DNA from: Methylobacterium sp. B4
GTDB taxonomy: Bacteria; Pseudomonadota; Alphaproteobacteria; Rhizobiales; Beijerinckiaceae
Assembly: GCF_003201865.1 (NCBI RefSeq)
Contig: NZ_QJJJ01000024.1
Location: forward strand, 1 to 62,721
DNA: 62,721 nt
Direction: 5' to 3'
Every line of letters starts with the position of its first letter. Within the stretch, counting starts at the first letter, position 1. Below the pieces are notes generated by a model. It made no database searches and was not told the origin of the DNA. It was given only the letters and a program-made list of their open reading frames with translations. A program made the translations under genes and the position numbers. Of the stretch, positions 1-7,363 are shown piece by piece.

Positions 1-578
1 TCGCGGTTGCCGATCCAGGTGATCGGACGCAGCAGGCCCGAGGCGGTGACGGCCAGATCGCCGACGCGCAGATCCTCGACCGCGACCTCGCCCCGGGCGG
101 TGCGGATCAGGGTGCCGGTGGTGAAACAAACTACAGGTGATACATCGAGCACAAGATTGCCACTCTCAATACCGCCAACATCGTCCTGGCGACCACCTGC
201 CTGTACGTAGTAAGTGCGACCCGCAACAGCCTGGAACGTCAGGCCCGCTTTAAAGAAGTCAAGATTGTTTGGGTCGCCCCCGAATTGTCCGTCATCATTT
301 GATGCCACCTCAGTTAGGTTGCCGTATGATGCGCTTGCAGCCGGATTTGTAAGGGCAAAGACCTGTAGCGTCGTGTCGTAATCGGAGCCGCGAGTCCCGA
401 GGGTGACAGGACCGTTTTGTTGCGCCGTGTAGCTAAACCAAACAGTCTTTCCGCTCGGCGCTCCCTCCGGCCCAACTCTAGTGTCTTCTCCTGCTGCGCT
501 AGTAGCATCTGTTGTTGATTGAGAAATTCTAGAAACTGTAATAGGTGTGGCATTAGAAATATCGTCGTTCTGGGCCAT
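1..578 (-). CDS. Hint-domain protein with PPC-like N-terminus (partial)
   Basis: The gene starts at ATG 578 behind a good ribosome binding site (GGGAGAAG, four bases upstream) and runs open for 192 codons to the window edge, so the C-terminus is missing. Residues 1–145 form a beta-rich module with the look of bacterial pre-peptidase C-terminal domains (VWFSYTA, then GSDYDTTLQVF, then NDDGQFGG and a TYYVQAGG end). Cys151 opens a hedgehog/intein (Hint) domain: CFTTGTLIRTARGEVAVEDL, then VTASGLLRPITWIG. Hint domains of this alphaproteobacterial type occur on surface or secreted proteins and may self-process; the role here is unknown. Codon use changes sharply at the junction: the N-terminal part uses many A/T-ending codons, the Hint part almost none. 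The complete gene at 56331–57371 carries a related Hint domain on a different N-terminus. Confidence 0.8.
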   Translation of the reverse strand, partial: MAQNDDISNATPITVSRISQSTTDATSAAGEDTRVGPEGAPSGKTVWFSYTAQQNGPVTLGTRGSDYDTTLQVFALTNPAASASYGNLTEVASNDDGQFGGDPNNLDFFKAGLTFQAVAGRTYYVQAGGRQDDVGGIESGNLVLDVSPVVCFTTGTLIRTARGEVAVEDLRVGDLAVTASGLLRPITWIGNR

Positions 579-875
579 TTTCTTCTCCCAAATAACTCGT
601 TGGCAGTTATCGCACGTACATAAGATCAATGCTGTAACCACAGCGCAACAGCAAAAAAAACATTAAGAATCGATATGTGTCACGAGTTTTCTCGTGTAAT
701 TGCAATCTAATTTAATGCATTGTAAAACTTTTTACAATCATAGGCTCGACATCGAAATTTTGAGAAAGTCGATGCGCCACTTGCTGGCGATTTTTATTCA
801 GCAAATGTCCCGAAATTACTCGAAATTTTACTCACAGACAGTTGGCCTACATTCAAAGCGCATCGTTCCGAGCCG
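579..875. other. AT-rich intergenic stretch
   Basis: About 300 bases, clearly more AT-rich than the surroundings, with A- and T-runs near 650–740. It presumably holds the promoter of the leftward Hint-domain gene. No gene, tRNA or clear terminator was seen. Confidence 0.6.
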
Positions 876-1274
876 TTAGCTGCGCACTCCATGCTTGACC
901 GCAAACGCCCACACCGGAATGCCAGCGGGAGCGCCGGCCACGTTGCGGTACCCGCTGACGTTGCCAAACAGGATCCGGTTCGGCTCGATGCCGATCGCTT
1001 TGTGTCCGCCCGTGATCATCACCCCGCACCAATCGACTCGCAGCAGGCCGTGCTTGGGGTGGACGCCGAACAGTTCGGTCGCTGTCCAGCCCAGGCGTAC
1101 GGCGTCTGCACCGTAGCGCTCGATGAAATCGGTGCAGGCCTCGTGGATGTTCGCCCAGGCCGTGGGGTTGACGTAGCGGCAGGGCGGTGAGGTCGGGCGC
1201 AGGATGCCGAAGGCTTTGCGCCACTCGGCGGCTTCGAGCGGGAGCGGATCGGACGCGAGTTCGGGAAGGAGCAT
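876..1274 (-). CDS. Hypothetical protein of mobile-element type
   Basis: A 132-residue protein of unknown function. It is rich in aromatic residues in a globular pattern (AEWRKAFGIL near the start; ADAVRLGWTATELFGVHP in the middle; WCGVMITGGHKAIGI, then a C-terminal basic tail). Small proteins with a comparable arrangement (an LGW..LFG stretch followed by a hydrophobic strand) are, from memory, common on alphaproteobacterial plasmids and integrated elements; this is an impression, not a search result. It lies on the element side of the tRNA-Lys scar at 1867–1911, which supports an accessory origin. An overlapping frame on the same strand (853–1308) is Arg-rich and unlikely to be real. The start at 1274 is the first ATG of the frame. 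Confidence 0.5.
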   Translation of the reverse strand: MLLPELASDPLPLEAAEWRKAFGILRPTSPPCRYVNPTAWANIHEACTDFIERYGADAVRLGWTATELFGVHPKHGLLRVDWCGVMITGGHKAIGIEPNRILFGNVSGYRNVAGAPAGIPVWAFAVKHGVRS

Positions 1275-1513
1275 CAGTGCTGCCGGCTGCGATTGGGCCG
1301 GTCGGCATAGCGGCGCTTGGTTACCCCAGCCTTGCGGCGCCGGATCAGCCCCTCAGCGCCCGCGCCAGCAGGGACCGCATCTCAGCGGCGCGCTCGGCAG
1401 CTCCCGCAGATGGTTGCCGACACCTGCGGGAGCCTAAGCTTTGGAGGCCATCGGGGCGGCCTCGCAAGCCTGCGCGGCTCGTAACATATGACCGGTGTCC
1501 CGAGGCAAGCCCT

Positions 1514-1780
1514 TTACGCCTTCTGCGCCCGCGCCAGCAGGATCGCCGTGCGGACGGCAGTGCGCCTAGCACCAGTTGTGTTCGTCTTGTCGCGCAGAAC
1601 AGCGGTAGCGAAGGCGTTTGCCTTCACGGCGGCTGCCACGTCGAGCGTGTAGCCCTCGCCGAGTTCCGCCCGCTGCTCCATCCGCCCGCCGAGCACGGCA
1701 TCGACCAGGGCGTTCAGGTCGTCATGGGTGACGACCTTGGCCTTGAAGAGCTCGCCGACGGTAGGGGAGGAATCAGCCAT
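1514..1780 (-). CDS. Small hypothetical protein
   Basis: An 88-residue mostly helical protein beginning MADSSPTVGELFKAKVV and ending AILLARAQKA. The ATG at 1780 was preferred over an in-frame start at 1852, because the extra 24 residues look like untranslated sequence and the gene is then clear of the tRNA fragment. No domain was recognised. A short stretch near 1350–1380 resembles its C-terminal coding end (both contain GCGCCCGCGCCAGCAGG), which may be a remnant of a duplicated copy. It sits between the unknown gene at 876–1274 and the tRNA-Lys scar, so it probably belongs to the integrated element. Confidence 0.5.
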   Translation of the reverse strand: MADSSPTVGELFKAKVVTHDDLNALVDAVLGGRMEQRAELGEGYTLDVAAAVKANAFATAVLRDKTNTTGARRTAVRTAILLARAQKA

Positions 1781-1866
1781 GTCGGTGAAATTACTCGTTC
1801 CAACGCCTCTGCGGAACGGGTTTGTCGCTCCAACGCTTCCCCACGGGATCAATGACTTGGCTGTGC

Positions 1867-1911
1867 CTCTTAATCAGCGGGTCCTAGGTTCGAACCCTAG
1901 TGCGCCCACCA
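1867..1911 (+). other. 3' half of tRNA-Lys(CTT): attachment-site scar
   Basis: The 45 bases read as a tRNA 3' half: anticodon loop CTCTTAA (anticodon CTT), the 3' strand of the anticodon stem (TCAGC), variable bases GGGTC, a perfect T-stem CTAGG/CCTAG around TTCGAAC, the acceptor 3' strand TGCGCCC and ACCA. The 5' half is missing: the bases before the loop (GCTGTGC) do not pair with TCAGC, and no GGGCGCA acceptor strand or D-arm lies upstream. Tyrosine-recombinase elements commonly integrate into tRNA 3' halves and leave such a duplicate at the far end. The intact tRNA-Lys should lie to the left of this window. Confidence 0.8.
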
Positions 1912-2123
1912 AATATATCAGATACCTTGCAGTCCAATCGGTCGATCCGAATGAGATCGATGCGGGACCGTGGTGTCTCGGCCAGCCTCTGTCGCTCACA
2001 GACTGTTTGTGCGTTCGAGCGCAGATCGATCGCTGCGTCCCGTCGGCGGGATAGCGATGTGCTTGTCCCGATGGTGCGGTATCATCGCGCCCGGCGAAGC
2101 ATCGCCCTGGAAATGCGATCGGG

Positions 2124-2160
2124 GGGAGACACGCCGTGTTCGTCTCCCATCCTCTTTTTT
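2124..2160 (+). terminator. Rho-independent terminator
   Basis: A perfect 7-bp stem GGGAGAC/GTCTCCC (2124–2130 with 2142–2148) is followed within seven bases by a run of six T (2155–2160). No protein gene ends just upstream on this strand, so it may end a transcript running through the tRNA scar or an unannotated small RNA. Confidence 0.5.
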
Positions 2161-2287
2161 CGGCATTCGGCCATCACCTTTCGGAGTGATGCGCTCGTGA
2201 TCGATCCAGCCGATGTCGTTTCGGAGGGGTGAGAGCGGCAAGCGGCCGGCGCATCGAGGGCGATTGCGGGCTGAGGAGCGAGCCGAC

Positions 2288-2617
2288 ATGGCGAGTGCCG
2301 GCACACAATCCGAGAAGATCGGCGAGGTCTCGCGCCTGGCGACCCTGGCGGCTGAGCGCATCCTGGAAGCACAGACGACGGAACGACCGCCGTCGCGGGA
2401 GCTGTTCATCGCTTTCGTGAGCGCCGCTCGGTTGCTCGAGGAGCACGAGGTGCAGTGGCCGCCGCTGGTCGAGCAGGTTTTGTTCGAGGCCGGCAAACGT
2501 TTCAGTCGGGCGGATGCGGAGCCATCGGCAGCGGAGCGGGAGAACGAAGCCGCGGGTGTCGTCGCGGGCCTCACGCGATTTCTGAGCGGTTTCCGGCGCC
2601 GCTCGGACGCCCGCTAA
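2288..2617 (+). CDS. Hypothetical protein
   Basis: A 109-residue, mainly helical, charged protein of unknown function (MASAGTQSEKIGEVSRLA at the start, FLSGFRRRSDAR at the end). The ATG at 2288 was chosen over an in-frame start at 2213, because the intervening 25 residues are Arg-rich and a GAGGAGCGAG sequence sits just upstream. Its last four bases overlap the end of the convergent small membrane-protein gene. No domain was recognised; it is the first gene on the chromosomal side of the tRNA scar. Confidence 0.5.
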   Translation: MASAGTQSEKIGEVSRLATLAAERILEAQTTERPPSRELFIAFVSAARLLEEHEVQWPPLVEQVLFEAGKRFSRADAEPSAAERENEAAGVVAGLTRFLSGFRRRSDAR

Positions 2618-2802
2618 TCTGCGCCCCGGCGTCGAGATCCGAGGGCCATGAAGGCCAGAGATCCGCCCGCGATCAACCCCAGGACGAAGCCGGCGCCGAA
2701 ATCGCTGTCATGCTCATGCGTGCCCAGCCACAGGCTGCCGGCCACCAGCGACAGGATGAGCACGAGAATGGCGGGATCGACGAGCCGGCGAAGGCGAGAC
2801 AT
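2614..2802 (-). CDS. Small two-helix membrane protein
   Basis: A 62-residue protein with two predicted membrane helices (roughly residues 10–26, VDPAILVLILSLVAGSLWL, and 36–54, GAGFVLGLIAGGSLAFMAL) joined by a charged loop (GTHEHDSD), with basic ends (MSRLRR and GSRRRGAD). Function unknown. It converges with and overlaps the neighbour by four bases. Confidence 0.5.
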   Translation of the reverse strand: MSRLRRLVDPAILVLILSLVAGSLWLGTHEHDSDFGAGFVLGLIAGGSLAFMALGSRRRGAD

Positions 2803-2939
2803 CCCGGGAGATTATCTTTCCCAGGGCGATCCTTCCACCCGTCGGGCAGCCGGGTCCGGGAGCCTCGAGGGGTGCACACCTCTCCCCACTCGCCCGACCG
2901 TCGCGATGGCGCCTCGCGGGGCGCGCGATCCCTGGCGTG

Positions 2940-3374
2940 TCAGCTCACGGATGTGTGGGCAGGGCCGTTCTCCGACGCGGCGGCAGCGAGGCGAGCGGCG
3001 CTGCGGACGATCGCCAGGACCTCACGGCGCTTCTGATCGTCCTCGATCGCGTCGAAGGCGCGGAGCAGATCGATGGCACCGGGCGTGCGCAGGAAGCTGA
3101 ACACTTCCGTCTGCACGTCGCCGGCGGCTCCGTCACCCTCGTCGAAGAAAGCGGAAACCGGCACTTCGAGCAGCCGGGCGATTTCCTGAAGGCGCCCGGC
3201 GCCGACCCGGTTCGTGCCCTTCTCGTATTTCTGCACCTGCTGGAAGGTCACGCCGACCGCGGTTCCGAGTGCAGTCTGGCTCAGGCCCCTCGCCTTGCGG
3301 AGCGCCACGATACGCTCGCCGACGATACGATCCTGCTCTGTTGCCCGCTTTGGCATCGCGCTGGGGAGGCTCAT
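2940..3374 (-). CDS. XRE-family transcriptional regulator
   Basis: A 144-residue DNA-binding protein. Residues 20–75 are a Cro/C1-type helix-turn-helix (IVALRKARGLSQTALGTAVG, then FQQVQKYEKGTNRVGAGRL), followed by VPVSAFF. This layout matches the small alphaproteobacterial regulators of the PhrR/PraR kind. The C-terminal half (80–144) is helical and may mediate oligomerisation. The ATG at 3374 was preferred; an earlier in-frame ATG at 3410 would add 12 residues and a third candidate lies at MPKRATEQDR. A small perfect palindrome, ATAC-N-GTAT, overlaps the proposed start region, a plausible autoregulatory site. The target genes cannot be told from context. Confidence 0.85.
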   Translation of the reverse strand: MSLPSAMPKRATEQDRIVGERIVALRKARGLSQTALGTAVGVTFQQVQKYEKGTNRVGAGRLQEIARLLEVPVSAFFDEGDGAAGDVQTEVFSFLRTPGAIDLLRAFDAIEDDQKRREVLAIVRSAARLAAAASENGPAHTSVS

Positions 3375-3709
3375 GATACGGTATTCCGGCTTTGGCAATC
3401 GGCCGCGCATTTGCCGCCGATCACATGGGTGGGGTGTAGCAACTTAGAAGTGAGCGATTTGGTTGCCCCAGTCCACCGAATCCTTCGAGACCGCTCCGAT
3501 CGATCGATTCGACATCATCGGTGCGCCGGTATGGTTGTCAGGGCGTGCGATCGTGCTCACGTCAGGGCGGAAGCGTCGATCTTACGCACGGCTCCGCTTG
3601 GCCTTCGGACGAATACGGCGTTTCCCGTCTCGCGAACCGCCCGGTGCGTCCGAGGCTTGTACCGCTCGCACGGCTCCGGCCGACCTCGCCTCGAACCGGG
3701 TGCTCGCCC

Positions 3710-5200
3710 ATGACACTGCCCCTGCCCTTCGACAACAGCTACGCGCGCCTGCCGGACCGCTTCTACGCGCGGGTCGCGCCGACGGCAGTGGAGGCGCCCC
3801 GGCTGGTGCGATTGAATCGGCCTCTCGCGCACGAACTCGGCCTCGATCCCGATGCGCTCGAAGCACCGGGAGGGATCGAGGTGCTGGCCGGGCGGCGAGT
3901 GCCCGAGGGCGCGGAGCCGTTGGCGGCTGCCTATGCGGGGCACCAGTTCGGACAGTTCGTTCCGCAGCTTGGGGACGGTCGCGCGATCCTGCTGGGCGAG
4001 GTCGTCGGTCGCGATGGGCGCCGAAGGGACATCCAGCTCAAGGGATCGGGTCCGACACCCTTCTCCCGCCGCGGCGACGGTCGGGCCGCCCTGGGGCCGG
4101 TCCTGCGGGAATATCTCCTCAGCGAGTCGATGCACGCCCTCGGCATTCCGACCACGCGGGCACTGGCCGCCGTCACCACGGGCGAGCGCGTGATCCGTGA
4201 GACGGTCCTGCCCGGTGCGATCCTCACCCGGGTCGCCTCCAGCCACATCCGGGTCGGCACCTTTCAATTCTTTGCCGCCCGCGGCGACGTGGAGGGTCTG
4301 CGGACGCTGGCCGACCACGTCCTCGCTCGGCACGATCCCGAGGCGGCGGCGGCCGAGCAGCCCTATCGCGCCTTGCTCGAAGGCGTCGTCCGCCGTCAGG
4401 CGGAGCTCGTCGCGCGCTGGCTCCATGTCGGCTTCATCCACGGCGTGATGAACACCGACAACATGTCGATCGCGGGCGAGACGATCGATTACGGGCCCTG
4501 CGCCTTCCTCGACGCCTACGATCCGGCGACCGCCTTCTCCTCCATCGACCGGCACGGGCGCTACGCCTACGGCAACCAGCCGCGCATCGCTCTGTGGAAC
4601 CTCACGCGCCTCGCCGAGGCGCTGGTTCCGCTGCTTGCCGAAGACGAGGCGGCCGGCGTCGCGCAGGCCGAGGCGGCGCGCGGCGGCTTCGCCGGGCAGT
4701 TCGAGACCGCCTATTTCGGCGGGTTGCGGGGCAAGCTCGGGCTGACGACCGCGCGCGACGGGGACGCGGAACTGGCCAGCGACCTGCTCAAGGCCATGGC
4801 CGAGAACGGCGCCGACTTCACCCTCACCTTCCGCCGCCTGTGCGAGGCCGTGCCCGGTGCCGAGGGTGGGCCGGCGGCGGTCGAGGCCGTGCGCGGCCTG
4901 TTCATCGACCCCACGGCCTATGACCGTTGGGCCGAAGGCTGGCACCGGCGGCTCGCCGATGAGCCGGGGGATGCGGCGGCGCGCAGCCGGGCGATGCGCG
5001 CGGTCAATCCCGCTTACATTCCGCGCAACCACCGCGTCGAGGAGATGATCGAGGCCGCCGTCGAGCGCCAGGATTTCGGACCCTTCGAAACCCTGCTGAC
5101 GATTCTGACGCGGCCCTATGAGGATCAGCCTCGATTCGCGCGCTACGCCGAGGCTCCCGAGGGCGGCGGACGGGGATATCGCACTTTCTGCGGGACTTGA
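3710..5200 (+). CDS. selO: Protein adenylyltransferase SelO (UPF0061/YdiU)
   Basis: A 496-residue pseudokinase-fold enzyme; family members transfer AMP from ATP to Ser/Thr/Tyr of other proteins and are linked to the response to oxidative stress. Visible hallmarks are the nucleotide-binding segment DIQLKGSGPTPFSRRGDGR (around residues 105–125), the ARGDVEGLRTLADHV region, the catalytic stretch HGVMNTDNMS (around 243–253) and the metal-binding DYGPCAFLDAY (around 260–270). The protein ends in CGT, putting a Cys exactly where eukaryotic SelO carries selenocysteine, third from the end. ATG 3710 was chosen because family homology begins with MTLPLPFDNSYARLP; the upstream in-frame extension is Arg-rich. 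It is followed by a chemoreceptor gene with its own 178-bp leader. Confidence 0.92.
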   Translation: MTLPLPFDNSYARLPDRFYARVAPTAVEAPRLVRLNRPLAHELGLDPDALEAPGGIEVLAGRRVPEGAEPLAAAYAGHQFGQFVPQLGDGRAILLGEVVGRDGRRRDIQLKGSGPTPFSRRGDGRAALGPVLREYLLSESMHALGIPTTRALAAVTTGERVIRETVLPGAILTRVASSHIRVGTFQFFAARGDVEGLRTLADHVLARHDPEAAAAEQPYRALLEGVVRRQAELVARWLHVGFIHGVMNTDNMSIAGETIDYGPCAFLDAYDPATAFSSIDRHGRYAYGNQPRIALWNLTRLAEALVPLLAEDEAAGVAQAEAARGGFAGQFETAYFGGLRGKLGLTTARDGDAELASDLLKAMAENGADFTLTFRRLCEAVPGAEGGPAAVEAVRGLFIDPTAYDRWAEGWHRRLADEPGDAAARSRAMRAVNPAYIPRNHRVEEMIEAAVERQDFGPFETLLTILTRPYEDQPRFARYAEAPEGGGRGYRTFCGT

Positions 5201-5378
5201 GGAAGAATAATTCCCTCGGTGAGGAGCGTGCCACAAGATACCGTGACAACAGTATCGATTAACATATGCTATAGTTGGACTTCGGAGAGAATGGAATATT
5301 TCAAGTCTCTGGTAAGGATGCGGCGATAGCTGACAGTTTCTGGGGCGCGGGCGAAAGGCCTTCGCCGAAGGAGTTGTC

Positions 5379-7034
5379 ATGGTTGAAGTTTACCGCGCGC
5401 GACGGACGATTCGATTGTCCCTCGCCAGCCGCGTCGCCGTTCTCGGAAGCCTGATCGTATTGGTCGCGACGCTGGCTGTGGGCGGCTACCTCCTGAACGA
5501 GGCGCGCGCCGTCATGCATGCCAGGGCCGGCGATGCCCTGGACAGCAGCCTGCGCCTCCTGCGCACCGGCCTCGGATCGGGCCACCAGGACCGCTCGGCA
5601 GTCGAAGCCGCGGTCGATCGGGTCGCCAGCGTCACCGGCGGCACGGCCACCGTGTTCGCGGGAGATCTTCGCGTCGCAACCACCTTGCGTCAGCCGGATG
5701 GCAGCCGCGCCGTCGGAACCCGGCTCGCGGCCGGACCCGTTCACGAGGCCGTGCTGGGCCGCGGCGAGACCTATCGCGGCGAGGCCGACATTCTCGGCAC
5801 GCCCTACCTGACGGTCTACGAGCCTTTGCGCGGGGCCGACGGCCAGGTTTCGGGTATCCTTTATGTCGGCCTGAAGCGGGCCGACGTATTGTCCGGCCTC
5901 GACCGGATGATGCACCAGGCGGCCCTCGTCGGCGGACTGATGATCCTCGCCGCCATGGGCCTGCTCTGGCTCAGCATCCGCCGCGTCCTTCGCCCGCTCA
6001 CCGGGATCGGCGTCACGATGACCCGGCTCGCCGAAGGAGACGTCGCGGCCGAGGTGCCGGGCCTGGACCGGCGCGACGAGATCGGCGGCATGGCCGCGGC
6101 CGTGCAGGTCTTCAAGGAGAGCCTGATCCGCACGCGCGGCCTCGAAGAGGAGGCGGCGCTCGCCCGGGCCTCGGCCGAGGAGCAGCGCCGGCACGCCCTG
6201 CGCACCGTTGCCGAACGCTTCGAGCAGGCGATTGGCGGCGTTCTCGGCACGGTCTCGACCTCGGCCTCCGAATTGAGGACCACGGCCGGCTCGATGTCCG
6301 CCACCGCCGCACAGACGGCGAGCCGTTCCTGCATCGTCGCGGCCGCGGCCGGGGAAGCCGCGTCCAACGTCGGCACCGTCGCGGCGGCGGCGGAGGAACT
6401 CGGCGCCTCGGTGCAGGAGATCGCACGACAGGTGTCGAACTCGTCCGCGCTGGCGCAGAGCGCCGTGGCGCAGGCCGATCGGACCGGTGCCCTCGTCCAT
6501 GAACTCGATACGGTCGTGAGCCGGATCGGCGACGTGGTCGGGCTGATTTCCACTATTGCCGGGCAGACGAACCTTTTAGCGCTCAACGCCACCATCGAGG
6601 CGGCGCGGGCGGGCGAGGCCGGTCGCGGCTTCGCGGTGGTGGCCGCGGAGGTCAAGGATCTCGCCAGCCAGACCGCGCGGGCCACCGAGGAGATCTCGAG
6701 CCAGATCGGCCGGGTGCAGGGTGCGACCGGCGAGGCGGTGGCCGCCATCGGCGACTTCACGGCGCGTATCCGCGAGATCAGCGGCGTCGCCACCGGCATC
6801 GCCGCGGCTGTGGAGCAACAGGGTGCGGCCACCCAGGAGATCGTGCGCAACGTGGCCCAGGCGGCGAGCGGAACCGGCGCGGTGACGACGACCATCGCCG
6901 ACGTCGCGCGGGCCTCGGACGAGACGGGGGCGGCCGCCGCCCAGGTGCTCGCCTCGGCCTCCGAGCTGTCGCGTCAATCCGAGCATCTGAAGGTCGAGGT
7001 GGGCCGCTTCCTCGGCACGATCCGCGCGGCCTGA
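5379..7034 (+). CDS. Methyl-accepting chemotaxis protein (Cache-type sensor)
   Basis: A 551-residue inner-membrane chemoreceptor. An N-terminal membrane helix (about 14–36) is followed by a periplasmic sensor domain resembling single-Cache type (GGTATVF... PYLTVYEPL... GILYVGLKR, about 40–175), a second membrane helix (about 181–203), a HAMP segment with the motif RRDEIGGMAAAVQVF (about 205–260) and a long cytoplasmic signalling domain with the conserved hairpin tip IAGQTNLLALNATIEAARAG. The signalling half is strongly similar to that of the chemoreceptor at 52977–54686, so the two are paralogues with unrelated sensors. No CheB/CheR-tethering pentapeptide is seen at the C-terminus (LGTIRAA). 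No other chemotaxis gene lies nearby. Confidence 0.93.
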   Translation: MVEVYRARRTIRLSLASRVAVLGSLIVLVATLAVGGYLLNEARAVMHARAGDALDSSLRLLRTGLGSGHQDRSAVEAAVDRVASVTGGTATVFAGDLRVATTLRQPDGSRAVGTRLAAGPVHEAVLGRGETYRGEADILGTPYLTVYEPLRGADGQVSGILYVGLKRADVLSGLDRMMHQAALVGGLMILAAMGLLWLSIRRVLRPLTGIGVTMTRLAEGDVAAEVPGLDRRDEIGGMAAAVQVFKESLIRTRGLEEEAALARASAEEQRRHALRTVAERFEQAIGGVLGTVSTSASELRTTAGSMSATAAQTASRSCIVAAAAGEAASNVGTVAAAAEELGASVQEIARQVSNSSALAQSAVAQADRTGALVHELDTVVSRIGDVVGLISTIAGQTNLLALNATIEAARAGEAGRGFAVVAAEVKDLASQTARATEEISSQIGRVQGATGEAVAAIGDFTARIREISGVATGIAAAVEQQGAATQEIVRNVAQAASGTGAVTTTIADVARASDETGAAAAQVLASASELSRQSEHLKVEVGRFLGTIRAA

Positions 7035-7108
7035 AGCACAGCCGCCGCGCAACCGGCAGTGCTCTCAAGCTCTGCCGCCGTCACGGTGATGAAAAAAAAT
7101 CGTACGGA

Positions 7109-7137
7109 TTGACGGGACAGCGGGGATCGCTTACTCC
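7109..7137 (+). promoter_or_regulatory. Candidate promoter of the ilvB leader
   Basis: TTGACG (7109–7114), a 17-base spacer and TACTCC (7132–7137), a plausible alphaproteobacterial housekeeping promoter. Transcription from about 7144 would include the leader peptide and attenuator. The −10 match is weak. Confidence 0.45.
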
Positions 7138-7188
7138 GCGCCCCTCACTCCGTCGATGATCGGCGGGTGGTCGGCAGACGGATCCACG

Positions 7189-7239
7189 ATGCGCACGGGT
7201 CTTATCGTAACGGAAGCGCCACGGACGGGGCGGGCTTGA
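7189..7239 (+). CDS. ilvB leader peptide
   Basis: A 16-residue open frame, MRTGLIVTEAPRTGRA, ends at TGA 7237–7239. It carries three consecutive codons for the three branched-chain amino acids: Leu CTT 7201, Ile ATC 7204 and Val GTA 7207. An in-frame ATG at 7156 could start a longer 27-residue version. It lies about 125 bases upstream of the ilvB start and just before a set of alternative RNA hairpins ending in an intrinsic terminator. This is the classical arrangement for ribosome-mediated attenuation: shortage of charged Leu/Ile/Val tRNA would stall the ribosome on these codons and allow transcription to continue. Too short to judge by composition; the call rests on codon content and position. 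Confidence 0.75.
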   Translation: MRTGLIVTEAPRTGRA

Positions 7240-7270
7240 GAACAAGCCCGGCAGACCCGGTCGGTGGCGC
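7216..7270 (+). promoter_or_regulatory. ilvB attenuator: competing leader hairpins
   Basis: Two nested stems are visible. The outer stem pairs GCGCCAC (7216–7222) with GTGGCGC (7264–7270) and continues inward with two mismatches (13 of 15 positions pair). The inner stem is a perfect 8-bp hairpin, CGGGCTTG (7231–7238) with CAAGCCCG (7243–7250), and spans the leader-peptide stop codon. GACCC (7254–7258), inside the outer stem, can instead pair with GGGTC (7276–7280), the 5' arm of the downstream terminator. A ribosome stalled at the Leu-Ile-Val codons (7201–7209) would cover 7216–7222, prevent the outer stem, and so favour antitermination. The mechanism is inferred; the complementarities are seen. 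Confidence 0.65.
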
Positions 7271-7274
7271 ATGC

Positions 7275-7297
7275 AGGGTCCCTCGGGGCCCTTTTTT
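7275..7297 (+). terminator. ilvB leader intrinsic terminator
   Basis: A 7-bp stem AGGGTCC/GGGCCCT (one G·U pair) closed by the tetraloop CTCG is followed by a run of six T (7292–7297). It lies inside the ilvB leader, ahead of the structural gene, and therefore acts as an attenuator rather than an operon end. Confidence 0.8.
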
Positions 7298-7363
7298 GTT
7301 GCGCGAAATCCAGCGGGCCGACATGCGGACCGGACCACGAAGAACGGATTGATGGAGGAGTCG

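Noticed and set aside
3557..5380. A 607-codon open frame antisense to selO
   Set aside because: Low-complexity translation with no motif, opposite a complete SelO.
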